Positions 25,251 to 35,267 of a stretch of DNA of 64,000 nucleotides are shown here, in pieces. The stretch's first letter is position 1, and every line of letters begins with the position of its first letter. Source of the DNA: Nocardioides zeae (GTDB lineage Bacteria; Actinomycetota; Actinomycetes; Propionibacteriales; Nocardioidaceae); assembly GCF_010686755.1 (NCBI RefSeq), contig NZ_JAAGXA010000005.1, positions 124,001 to 188,000 on the forward strand, given 5' to 3'. The position numbers and the translations under genes were made by a program. The notes beneath the pieces are model-generated. The model saw only the letters and a list, made by a program, of their open reading frames with translations. It did not search any database and was not told the DNA's origin.

Positions 25251-25256
25251 TAGGGT
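25251..25256 (+). promoter_or_regulatory. -10 hexamer TAGGGT of gcvH
   Basis: TAGGGT immediately follows the DUF881 stop and would start transcription near 25263, giving a leader of about 30 nt with GAGGAG before the gcvH GTG. This would separate gcvH from the DUF881 operon. Confidence 0.45.
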
Positions 25257-25294
25257 CGGTCACGACCGCAGCCGTTCGACGCGAGGAGCGCCGT

Positions 25295-25675
25295 GTGTAC
25301 CCCGACGACCTGAAGTACACCGCCGAGCACGAGTGGGTCCGCACCGGCGACGGCCCGGCCGTGCGGGTGGGCGTGACCCACTACGCCCAGGACGAGCTGG
25401 GCGGCATCGTCTACGTCACGCTGCCCGAGGTGGGCGAGACGGTCACGGCCGGGACGCCCTGCGGCGAGCTCGAGTCCCACAAGTCGGTGAGCGAGATCTA
25501 CGCGCCCGTCACCGGCGAGGTGGTGGCGGTCAACGGGGCCCTCGACGCCACACCGGAGGTCGTCAACGCGGACCCGTACGGCGACGGTTGGCTGTTCGAG
25601 GTCGTGCCGGCCGACCCGACCGCGGTCGACGGGCTGCTCGACGCCGCGGCGTACCAGGCCGACCTCCCGGGCTGA
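25295..25675 (+). CDS. gcvH: Glycine cleavage system H protein
   Basis: A 126-residue H protein, the lipoyl carrier that shuttles the aminomethyl group between P, T and L proteins of glycine cleavage. The lipoylation Lys lies in ELESHKSVSEIYAPVTGEV, and the N-terminal KYTAEHEWVR and C-terminal NADPYGDGWLFEV are canonical. GAGGAG (25283-25288) 6 nt before the GTG fixes the start. gcvP lies 3 kb downstream behind a glycine riboswitch; gcvT and lpd are not in the window. Confidence 0.96.
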   Translation: MYPDDLKYTAEHEWVRTGDGPAVRVGVTHYAQDELGGIVYVTLPEVGETVTAGTPCGELESHKSVSEIYAPVTGEVVAVNGALDATPEVVNADPYGDGWLFEVVPADPTAVDGLLDAAAYQADLPG

Positions 25676-25734
25676 CGCCCGGACCAGCCGCCCGCCGACC
25701 TGCCCTTTCGGCTTGATCGGACAGGCGTGACTGA

Positions 25735-25776
25735 TAGGTTCTCACCACCCGACACCCTCAGCCGCGTGCTGAGGGT
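25735..25776 (+). promoter_or_regulatory. garA promoter -10 and leader hairpin
   Basis: TAGGTT (25735-25740), with TTGATC 16 nt upstream (25713-25718), is a candidate promoter. The leader then folds as ACCCTCAG/CTGAGGGT (25754-25761 with 25769-25776), 38 nt before the ATG. Confidence 0.4.
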
Positions 25777-25814
25777 TCGTGCCATCGACGAAGGACGCTC
25801 AGGAGGCCATCACC

Positions 25815-26318
25815 ATGCCGTTCTGCACAGCCTGCGGTAGGCAGAACCCGGACGATGCGCGGTTCTGCTCCCAGTGCGGCACCAAGATGGTGACCTCGGC
25901 GCCGAGCGCGGTGTCGGACGCGACGGCGACGATCTCGATCCCGTCGTCGTCGGCCACGGAGAGCTCCGACCGTGCGCTCAACGCGGTCGACGCCGCCGCC
26001 GTGGACGCCCTGCCGCCGGGGCACGCACTGCTCGTCGTCCAGCGGGGTCCCGGCGCGGGCAGCCGGTTCCTGCTCGACACCGACCTGGTGTCCGCCGGTC
26101 GCCACCCGGACAGCGAGATCTTCCTCGACGACGTGACCGTCTCCCGGCGGCACGCGGACTTCCGCCGCGACGGCGGGGTGTTCACGGTCAGCGACGTCGG
26201 CAGCCTCAACGGCACCTACGTGAACCGCGACCGCATCGACGAGGTCACGCTGAAGGACGGCGACGAGGTGCAGATCGGCAAGTACCGGCTCGTCTTCTTC
26301 TCGGGCTCGCCGGTCTGA
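25815..26318 (+). CDS. garA: GarA/OdhI-type FHA protein with N-terminal zinc ribbon
   Basis: A 167-residue protein. Residues 66-165 match GarA closely (LPPGHALLVVQRGPGAGSRF; SAGRHPDSEIFLDDVTVSRR; DVGSLNGTYVNRDRIDE; DEVQIGKYRLVF), with the phosphothreonine-binding Arg, Ser, Arg, His and Asn residues present. GarA/OdhI inhibits 2-oxoglutarate dehydrogenase and redirects flux to glutamate when unphosphorylated. Unlike the mycobacterial protein it starts with a four-Cys ribbon (C4, C7, C18, C21). The phospho-acceptor ETTS box is replaced by a DATATIS segment (residues 35-41). AGGAGG 7 nt upstream supports the ATG. Confidence 0.93.
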   Translation: MPFCTACGRQNPDDARFCSQCGTKMVTSAPSAVSDATATISIPSSSATESSDRALNAVDAAAVDALPPGHALLVVQRGPGAGSRFLLDTDLVSAGRHPDSEIFLDDVTVSRRHADFRRDGGVFTVSDVGSLNGTYVNRDRIDEVTLKDGDEVQIGKYRLVFFSGSPV

Positions 26319-26320
26319 GC

Positions 26321-27070
26321 ATGGCGGCACCCGGCCCGGCCCCGCGCCGGAGCGAGGACGCAGCAACGGGGCGTCTCACCATCGGGCAGGTCCTCGACCT
26401 GCTCCGTCCGGACTTCCCGGGGATCACCATCCCCAAGATCCGGTTCCTCGAGGACAAGGGGCTCATCAAGCCCGAGCGCACCTCGGCGGGCTACCGCAAG
26501 TTCTCGGCGCACGACGTGGAGCGGCTGCGGTACGTGCTGGTGATGCAGCGCGACCACTACCTGCCGCTCAAGGTGATCGGCGAGCACCTCGACGCCATCG
26601 ACCGCGGCCTGGAGCCGCCGCCGCTGGAGGGACTGCAGCCGCAGGTGCCCAAGGTGGCGCTCGCCGCCGACGGTCTCCCGGGCCCGGAGGAGTTCCGCCG
26701 GCGCACGTCGATGCGCCTCACCCGCCGCGAGCTGATCGAGGTCGCCCGCATCGACGACGCGTTCCTGGCCGTGCTCGAGCAGTTCGGGCTCGTGCGTGCC
26801 GGTGCGTCGGGGCACTACGACGCGGAGGACCTCGTCGTCGCCGACACCGCCCGGGAGCTCGACGCGTTCGGCATCGAGCCGCGTCACCTGCGGGCGTTCC
26901 GCGCCGCGGCGGACCGCGAGGCGGGCCTGGTGGAGCAGGTCGTCGCTCCCGTGCGCCGCAGCCGTGACGCCGCCGCCGAGGCGCGGGCGGCCGACACGGC
27001 GGCCCAGATCGCCGCGCTCACGGTGCGCCTGCACGCGACGCTGGTCAAGGCCGCCCTGCCCGACCGCTGA
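26321..27070 (+). CDS. ftsR: MerR-family regulator FtsR
   Basis: A 249-residue MerR-type regulator beginning 3 bp after garA. The winged helix is RLTIGQVLDLLRPDFPGITIPKIRFLEDKGLIKPERTSAGYRKFS, which has the unusual long DFPGIT insertion between helix 1 and 2 seen in Rv1828/FtsR. FtsR activates ftsZ-region and cell-division genes in corynebacteria. There is no effector-binding Cys cluster. The C-terminal half is Ala/Arg-rich and helical. The order garA-ftsR-BFN-merR equals Rv1827-Rv1830. Confidence 0.92.
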   Translation: MAAPGPAPRRSEDAATGRLTIGQVLDLLRPDFPGITIPKIRFLEDKGLIKPERTSAGYRKFSAHDVERLRYVLVMQRDHYLPLKVIGEHLDAIDRGLEPPPLEGLQPQVPKVALAADGLPGPEEFRRRTSMRLTRRELIEVARIDDAFLAVLEQFGLVRAGASGHYDAEDLVVADTARELDAFGIEPRHLRAFRAAADREAGLVEQVVAPVRRSRDAAAEARAADTAAQIAALTVRLHATLVKAALPDR

Positions 27071-27109
27071 GTGCGGCCACCTCGCCGCCACCGGTTCGGT
27101 GGTGCGTCT

Positions 27110-27589
27110 ATGGTGGACGTCGTGCGCGAGGTCGATGTCGTCGGAGTCCGGGTGGAGATGCCCTCCAACAGTCCGATCGTGCTGCTGCGCGAGGCGGCGG
27201 GGGAGCGGTACCTGCCGATCTGGATCGGTGCCGTGGAGGCCACCGCGATCGCGTTCGCGCAGCAGGGGGTGACCCCGCCGCGCCCCCTGACGCACGACCT
27301 GATGAAGGACCTGCTGGAGGCGACCGGCAACGCCCTCGAGGAGGTCCGGATCGTCGAGGTCCGTGACGGCGTGTTCTTCGCGGTCCTCGTGCTCGCGTCG
27401 GGCGTCGAGGTCAGCGCCCGCCCGTCCGACTCGATCGCGCTGGCGCTCCGCACCGGCTCGCGCATCGTGTGTGCCGACGACGTGCTCGACGAGGCCGGCC
27501 TGGCGGTCCCTGCCGAGCAGGAGGACGAGGTCGAGAAGTTCCGCGAGTTCCTCGACCACGTGACGCCCGAGGACTTCGAGTCGGACTGA
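27110..27589 (+). CDS. Bifunctional nuclease family protein (BFN/DUF151)
   Basis: A 159-residue DUF151 protein: VREVDVVGVRVEMPSNSPIVLLRE, YLPIWIGAVEATAIAFAQQGV, RPLTHDLMKDLLEA and ARPSDSIALALRTGSRIVC are the conserved family blocks. Some members have RNase and DNase activity; the role in actinobacteria is not established. It corresponds to Rv1829. The ATG at 27110 is chosen as the first good start after ftsR; no strong Shine-Dalgarno is visible. Confidence 0.92.
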   Translation: MVDVVREVDVVGVRVEMPSNSPIVLLREAAGERYLPIWIGAVEATAIAFAQQGVTPPRPLTHDLMKDLLEATGNALEEVRIVEVRDGVFFAVLVLASGVEVSARPSDSIALALRTGSRIVCADDVLDEAGLAVPAEQEDEVEKFREFLDHVTPEDFESD

Positions 27590-27619
27590 CGCGGACGGTG
27601 CCGCGGGCACGAGTCTGAC

Positions 27620-27638
27620 CCTCAACTTGAGATTGAGG
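27620..27638. promoter_or_regulatory. Inverted repeat, candidate regulator site upstream of the second merR gene
   Basis: CCTCAA-7-TTGAGG, with an embedded CTCAACTTGAG palindrome. It lies 23 nt upstream of the -35 box of the merR promoter. A site for one of the two adjacent MerR-type regulators is an inference. Confidence 0.4.
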
Positions 27639-27660
27639 CTTGCGGTCGGCGTGTCGTGCG

Positions 27661-27689
27661 TTGACCGGGGTCCGGGGCAGGCCTACGTT
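27661..27689 (+). promoter_or_regulatory. Promoter of the second merR gene
   Basis: TTGACC (27661-27666), a 17-nt spacer, and TACGTT (27684-27689): a near-ideal SigA-type promoter. Predicted start near 27696 gives a leader of about 88 nt. Confidence 0.6.
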
Positions 27690-27783
27690 GGACCCCTTCG
27701 CTGTAACTCCACCGTTGTGCTCCGCACGACACCCTTCCCCCACCGGAGTTGCGTTGCGCGGAGGAACCGGAGAAGAGGTCGCA

Positions 27784-28398
27784 GTGGGCATGAACGACGA
27801 GCAGCACTCGCGCGGTGCGGCTGACGACCGCGCGGTCGTCGAGGCGACGGAGGTCGCCGAGGAGCAGGGTCTGCTGTTCACCGACGACGTGTCGCCGCTC
27901 CCGAGCGACCAGGGCTACCGCGGCCCCACGGCGTGCAACGCGGCCGGGATCACCTACCGCCAGCTCGACTACTGGGCCCGCACCGGGCTGGTCGAGCCGA
28001 CCATCCGTGGCGCGAAGGGCTCGGGCTCGCAGCGCCTGTACTCCTTCCGCGACATCCTCATCCTCAAGATCATCAAGCGGCTGCTCGACGCGGGCATCTC
28101 GCTGCCGCAGATCCGCACGGCGATCTCGCACCTGCGCGAGCGCGGCACCGACGACCTGACGCGGGTCACGCTGATGAGCGACGGCGCGTCGGTCTACGAG
28201 TGCACGACCAACGACGAGGTCATCGACCTGCTCCAGGGTGGCCAGGGCGTGTTCGGCATCGCCATCGGCGGCGTGTGGCGCGAGATCGAGGGCTCGCTGG
28301 CCGAGCTGCCGAGCGAGCGCACCGGCGACGACGCCGCCGCGTCGGCACCGACCGCGGTCGACGAGCTCGCCGCGCGTCGCGCCCGCCGCATCGGCTGA
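27784..28398 (+). CDS. MerR-family regulator (Rv1830 type)
   Basis: A 204-residue MerR-type regulator. The DNA-binding part is RGPTACNAAGITYRQLDYWARTGLV, EPTIRGAKGSGSQRLYSFRD, and LLDAGISLPQIRTAISHLRERG. The C-terminal segment TLMSDGASVYECTTNDEVIDLLQGGQGVFGIAIGGVWREIEG is typical of the Rv1830 group, which has been linked to cell-cycle control in mycobacteria. GGAGAAGAGG ending 5 nt before the GTG at 27784 selects that start; the ATG at 27790 is an alternative. It is followed by a very large palindrome and then the gcvP riboswitch. Confidence 0.9.
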   Translation: MGMNDEQHSRGAADDRAVVEATEVAEEQGLLFTDDVSPLPSDQGYRGPTACNAAGITYRQLDYWARTGLVEPTIRGAKGSGSQRLYSFRDILILKIIKRLLDAGISLPQIRTAISHLRERGTDDLTRVTLMSDGASVYECTTNDEVIDLLQGGQGVFGIAIGGVWREIEGSLAELPSERTGDDAAASAPTAVDELAARRARRIG

Positions 28399-28433
28399 CG
28401 CTCTCCCCGCGCCGTACGGGCGCTCCTCCTCCC

Positions 28434-28496
28434 CGTAGTCCCTGACGTTTCCGACCACCTGGATCGATCCACCGGTCGGAAACGTCAGGGACTACG
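28434..28496. repeat. Large orphan palindrome (23-bp arms, 17-nt loop)
   Basis: The left arm from CGTAGTCCCTGACG to 28456 pairs perfectly with 28474-28496; the loop itself contains the palindrome GGATCGATCC. It lies between the merR stop and the gcvP promoter and could act as a terminator, but the length and perfection suggest a dispersed repeat. Confidence 0.9.
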
Positions 28497-28514
28497 TCGT
28501 CGTGGCGCGGGTGC

Positions 28515-28520
28515 TAGGTT
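28515..28520 (+). promoter_or_regulatory. -10 hexamer TAGGTT of the gcvP riboswitch transcript
   Basis: TAGGTT would start transcription near 28527, just before the first riboswitch helix. Confidence 0.45.
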
Positions 28521-28539
28521 GGCGTTCGCTGCTCATCCC

Positions 28540-28674
28540 GTGCGGGAGAGCCTCCGCGGGTCCGCCCGCGGCGCGCCGAAGGGGCAATTCCTCCCCGGAA
28601 CCTCTCAGGCACCCGGACCGCACGGGCAGGCGACTCTGAACCGCACGCCGTGGTCGGGACAGAGGGGGAGGCGA
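28540..28674 (+). ncRNA. Glycine riboswitch (gcvT element)
   Basis: The leader of gcvP has the glycine-aptamer core in order: GCGGGAGAGCC, CGCCGAAGGGGCAA, CGGAACCTCTCAGGCACC, GGACCGC and GACTCTG. One complete aptamer is visible, followed by a CTCTG/CAGAG hairpin (28634-28638 with 28660-28664) that may be the remnant or ghost second aptamer of singleton versions. Glycine binding should switch on gcvP. The 3' part also carries a G-rich run that could pair with the ribosome site. Confidence 0.93.
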
Positions 28675-28701
28675 ACCGGCCGACCCCGAACGGAGCGCCT
28701 C

Positions 28702-31604
<2,903 letters not shown>

Positions 31605-31608
<4 letters not shown>

Positions 31609-32978
31609 GGGACGACACCCCGGTCCTGCCCGGGACCGCCCGTGCCCTGCTGACCCGGGTCGCGGAGATCCAGGTCGCCGCTCGGGCACCCTCCCTCGTC
31701 GCCGGCGTGGTGCGGGACGGGGCGCTGGTGTGGTCGGGCGGCTGGGGGACGGTGCCGGGACCCGTCGAGGACACGCAGTACCGGATCGGGTCGATCACCA
31801 AGACCCTCACCGCGGTCGTCGTGCTCCAGGCCGTGCGCGACGGGCTGCTCGACCTGGGCGACACGATCGCCGACGCGCTCGGCGAGCCGATCGGGGCGTA
31901 CGGCGACCGCACCCTGCGGCAGCTGCTCTCGCACACCTCCGGCATGCAGTCCGAACCCGCCGGCGAGTGGTGGGAGCGCACGGACGGCGGTTCCTTCGCC
32001 GAGCTCGTCGCCGCCAACCCGGGTGCCGGTGCGGTGTTCCCGGCCGGCCAGCAGTACCACTACACCAACCTGGGCTTCGCCCTGCTGGGCGAGGCGGCCG
32101 CGCGGGCCCGCGACACCGACTGGTGGTCGCTCGTGCGATCCGCCGTGCTCGAGCCGCTGGGGATGACCCGCACGTCGTACGGGCCCGAGGCGCCGCACGC
32201 CACGGGTGCCTCCGTCCACCCCTACACGAGCGAGCAGGTGGCCGAGCCGGCCACCGACACCGGGGCCATGGCACCCGCCGGGCAGGTCTGGTCCACCGTC
32301 ACCGACCTCGGCCGGTACGCCGCGTTCCTGGTCGCCGGCCACCCCGATGTGCTCGACGGGTCGTGGCTGGAGCTGGCGAGCCACTCGCTGGGGGCGACGC
32401 GCGCGTCGGGGCTGGCCAGCGCCCACGGCCTGGGGCTCGCGCTCGTGGCGGGTGGCTCCGGGATGCTCCGCGGGCACACCGGATCGATGCCCGGGTTCCA
32501 GGCGGCCTGCTTCGTGGACGCCCCGCGCCGCACGGGCGCCGTCGTCCTCGCGGGCTCCACCACCGGCGTACCGGCGGGCGGGCTCGCCGCCGACCTGCTC
32601 GAGCTGGTGCACGCGCACGAGCCCACGCTGCCGGCCCCGTGGCGAGCCCCCGACGAGGTGCCGGCACTGGTGCGGGAGGTCGTCGGCGTGTGGCACTGGG
32701 GCAACACGCCCTACGTGTTCCGGGTCGAGGGCTCGACTTGCGACCAGGTCGTCGTGCGCCGCGGGGACGCCGTCGCGCACAGGTTCGCCCTGCGGGGCGG
32801 CCCGGGGGAGGAGCGGCTGGTGGGCACGGGTGGCTACCACGACGGCGAGACCCTCGAGGTGCACCGCCGCCGCGACGGCAGCGTCAGCCACCTGGTGGTG
32901 GCGACCTTCGTCTACACGCGCGTGCCGTACGACCCGGAGGTGCCGGTGCCGGGCGGGCACCCGACCACCGGCACCTGA
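31605..32978 (+). CDS. Serine hydrolase, beta-lactamase/penicillin-binding-protein-like
   Basis: A 457-residue class C beta-lactamase-family protein. The catalytic SxxK is in [13 protein letters not shown], the YxN motif in [12 protein letters not shown], and the third motif HxG in RGHTGSMPG. The absence of a signal peptide means it acts in the cytoplasm, so it is more likely an esterase or D-peptidase than an antibiotic resistance enzyme. Residues 340-457 form an extra C-terminal beta-rich domain. The GTG overlaps the gcvP stop by 4 bp, so it should be transcribed from the glycine-riboswitch promoter. It faces the YihY gene with only 4 bp between stops. Confidence 0.9.
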
Positions 32979-32982
32979 CCGG

Positions 32983-34107
32983 TCACCCCTCGTCGGAGCC
33001 CTCGGGCCGACGGCGCGCGGCGTGGCGCAGGCGGCGCCCGGCCCGGACGTCGTCGGCGTGCTTCTCGTCGCTCTTCTCGATGGCGTGGGTGTCACGGGGC
33101 GGCAGCTGGATGCTCTCCTCCGCGGCGATCCCGGCCTGGAGCTCGCGACCGCGCTCCAGCTCGGCGTCGAGCTCGGCGCCGAGGAGGAGCGCGAGGTTGG
33201 TGATCCAGAGCCACAGCAGGAAGACCGCGACGCCCGCCAACGAGCCGTAGGTGCGGTTGTAGCTGCCGAAGTTCGCGACGTAGAAGCCGAACGCCGTCGA
33301 CGCGACGAGCCAGACGACGATCGCCAGGACGGCGCCGAGGCTGATCCAGCGGAACCTCGGCTGCTGCACGTTCGGCGTCACGTAGTAGAGCAGCGCGACG
33401 ACCAGCACCACCGCACCGAGCACGACGGGCCACTTGGCGATGTTCCAGACGAGCACGGCGGTGTCGCCGAGGCCGATGGCGTCGCCCACCGCGGACGCCG
33501 CGGGGCCGGTCAGCACGAGGGCGAGCGCGACCAGCGCGACGAGCACCACGGCGACGGCCGTGAGGAGCAGCATCACCGGACGCAGCTTCCACACGGGTCG
33601 GCCCTCGCGGATCTCGTAGACCCGGTTCATCGCCCGGCCGAACGAGCCGACGTAGCCCGACGCCGACCACAGCGCCGTGGCGAGACCGACGACGAAGGCG
33701 ACGCCGGCGGTCTGCGAGGAGGCCAGCTGCTGGAGCGTGGGCTCCAGCGTGGTGGCGGCGTTGCCCGCGCCGACGTCCCGGAGCACTTGCAGCAGCGTGT
33801 CGACCGTGGCCTGTCCCTGCCCCACGAGGCCCACCAGCGCCAGGAGCGCGACCAGCCCCGGGAACAGCGCCAGCACGGCGTAGTAGGTCAGCGCCGCCGC
33901 GAGGTCGGTGCACTGGTCCTTGCCGAACTCCCGCAACGTGCGGCGCAGCACGTAGCGCCACGACGGCGCCTCGATGTCGCCGACCGAGTCGGGCTTGCGC
34001 GGGTCGTCGGGCGAGGGAGCGTCGGCGCGCTCCTCGGCGCGCTCCTCGGCGCGCTCGTCGCGAGCGTCCTCGGGACGCTCCGTGCGGTGTCGTCCGAGCA
34101 GGGCCAC
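32983..34107 (-). CDS. YihY/virulence factor BrkB family membrane protein
   Basis: A 374-residue protein: an acidic Arg/Glu-rich N-terminal tail with ERAEERAEERAD repeats, then about six hydrophobic helices of the YihY/BrkB type. The family segment ALTYYAVLALFPGLVALLALVG is clear, as are SSQTAGVAFVVGLATALWSASG and FGFYVANFGSYNRTYGSLAGV. The C-terminal 60 residues are charged and cytoplasmic. Despite an old 'ribonuclease BN' label for the family, no nuclease motif is visible. Start 2 bp from the DUF3618 stop, so part of a four-gene envelope cluster running leftwards. Confidence 0.92.
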   Translation of the reverse strand: MALLGRHRTERPEDARDERAEERAEERADAPSPDDPRKPDSVGDIEAPSWRYVLRRTLREFGKDQCTDLAAALTYYAVLALFPGLVALLALVGLVGQGQATVDTLLQVLRDVGAGNAATTLEPTLQQLASSQTAGVAFVVGLATALWSASGYVGSFGRAMNRVYEIREGRPVWKLRPVMLLLTAVAVVLVALVALALVLTGPAASAVGDAIGLGDTAVLVWNIAKWPVVLGAVVLVVALLYYVTPNVQQPRFRWISLGAVLAIVVWLVASTAFGFYVANFGSYNRTYGSLAGVAVFLLWLWITNLALLLGAELDAELERGRELQAGIAAEESIQLPPRDTHAIEKSDEKHADDVRAGRRLRHAARRRPEGSDEG

Positions 34108-34109
34108 GG

Positions 34110-34454
34110 CTACCTCCTCCGTCGCCAGACGACGACCGCGACGACGACGAGGCCCAGCACGAGCAGGCCACCGGCGCCGCCGAGGGCGGCGGGCGTCGGC
34201 TTGCCACGGTCGTCGGTCAGCTGGTCGCGGGCGTTCGCGACCGCTTGGGCGGCCTGCCCAGCGGTCACCTCGGCGGACGTCCGGGCGTGCTGCACGATCT
34301 CCTCGGCCTTGTGCTTGGCGCGCCCGGTGACGTCGGCCTTCGCGGCCAACGCCTCGACCGTGTCGGCGAGGTCGGCGCGGGTCTGCTCGACCTGCTCCTC
34401 CAGCTCGGCGACCGTCGGCTGGTGCTCCTCGTGCGGATCGTCAGGCGTGGCCAT
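34110..34454 (-). CDS. DUF3618 protein
   Basis: A 114-residue protein: TVAELEEQVEQTRADLADTVEALAAKADV is the DUF3618 signature, followed by a coiled, Ala-rich helix, and a C-terminal hydrophobic helix (GGAGGLLVLGLVVVAVVVW) ending in Arg residues. It is probably a tail-anchored membrane protein of unknown function. Its ATG overlaps the end of the holin-like gene by 14 bp; with YihY and YtxH-like neighbours it forms the common actinobacterial envelope cluster. Confidence 0.9.
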   Translation of the reverse strand: MATPDDPHEEHQPTVAELEEQVEQTRADLADTVEALAAKADVTGRAKHKAEEIVQHARTSAEVTAGQAAQAVANARDQLTDDRGKPTPAALGGAGGLLVLGLVVVAVVVWRRRR

Positions 34455-34848
34455 GCTCGCGGGCCTCCTTCACGGTGCGGACGTCGGTCTTCAGCCCCTC
34501 GACGGCGCGCTCGGGCACCGGGGGACCGGCGTGCTTCACCTGGCTCCGACCGACGACGGCGAGGAGGCCGGCGAGGAGGAAGAGCGCCAGCGTCACGACG
34601 AGGGCGGCCAGCCACGCGGGGAGCACGAGGGCGAGGGCGATGATCACCGTCGCCACCAGGGCACCCCCGCCGTACAGCGCGAGCACACCGGCCGCGCCGA
34701 ACGCCCCCGCGCCGAACCCGGCGTACTTCACCTTCTGGCTGATCTCCGCCTGGGCGAGACGGATCTCGCCGCGGAGCAGCTCGGACGTCTGGGTCGACAG
34801 ACGGGCGATCAGCTCACCGGTCGTCTCGTCCCCGTGGACGCTGCTCAC
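34441..34848 (-). CDS. Phage holin family / actinobacterial holin-X-like membrane protein
   Basis: A 135-residue protein beginning VSSVHGDETTGELIARLSTQTSELLRGEIRLAQAEISQKVK, an amphipathic opening typical of the DUF1469/Holin-X family, followed by two long hydrophobic helices (about 50-75 and 80-105). Despite the name these chromosomal proteins are not linked to phage lysis. The GTG at 34848 is preferred because GAGGG lies 7 nt upstream; an in-frame GTG at 34866 is possible. Located 10 bp after the YtxH-like gene and overlapping DUF3618. Confidence 0.85.
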   Translation of the reverse strand: MSSVHGDETTGELIARLSTQTSELLRGEIRLAQAEISQKVKYAGFGAGAFGAAGVLALYGGGALVATVIIALALVLPAWLAALVVTLALFLLAGLLAVVGRSQVKHAGPPVPERAVEGLKTDVRTVKEAREHGHA

Positions 34849-34858
34849 CGACGGTCCC

Positions 34859-35179
34859 TCACGCACCGAAGGCGGAACCGGGCTGCGCGGCACCGGCCGC
34901 GTGCGCGCCGCCGTTCTCGCCGTCGTCCGTGCTGTCCTCGCCCCTGACCTTCTCCGTGACGGTGTGGGCGACCTCGCTGGCCTTGCCGCTCACCTTCTCG
35001 GCGACCTGCGGGGCGGTCTCCTTGACCTTCTCCTGGGCCTGGTCGACCTTGTCCTGCACCGTGGGGTTGTTCCAGGCCTTCTGGGCCTGGGCCTTCAGCT
35101 GCTCGTAGCGCTGGGTGCCCGCTCGCGCCCCCAGCACGTACCCGATGCCGATCCCGATCACCAGCGTCAGCTTGCGCAT
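34859..35179 (-). CDS. YtxH-like membrane-anchored protein
   Basis: A 106-residue protein: one N-terminal hydrophobic helix with a glycine-rich face (LTLVIGIGIGYVLGARAG, residues 4-21), then QRYEQLKAQAQKAWNNPTVQDKVDQAQEKVKE, an amphipathic coiled region with repeated Lys/Val/Glu typical of YtxH and general-stress tail proteins, and an acidic/Gly-rich end. GGGAGAC 5 nt before the ATG. It is the first gene of the leftward YtxH-holin-DUF3618-YihY cluster. Confidence 0.88.
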   Translation of the reverse strand: MRKLTLVIGIGIGYVLGARAGTQRYEQLKAQAQKAWNNPTVQDKVDQAQEKVKETAPQVAEKVSGKASEVAHTVTEKVRGEDSTDDGENGGAHAAGAAQPGSAFGA

Positions 35180-35267
35180 GTCCGTCTCCCTCGGTCGGTG
35201 GTGCGGCGCTCGTGCGCCCGCCGCGCCAGGTCGGCGCAGCGGGCGTCCGGTACCCACCGAGGCGTGG

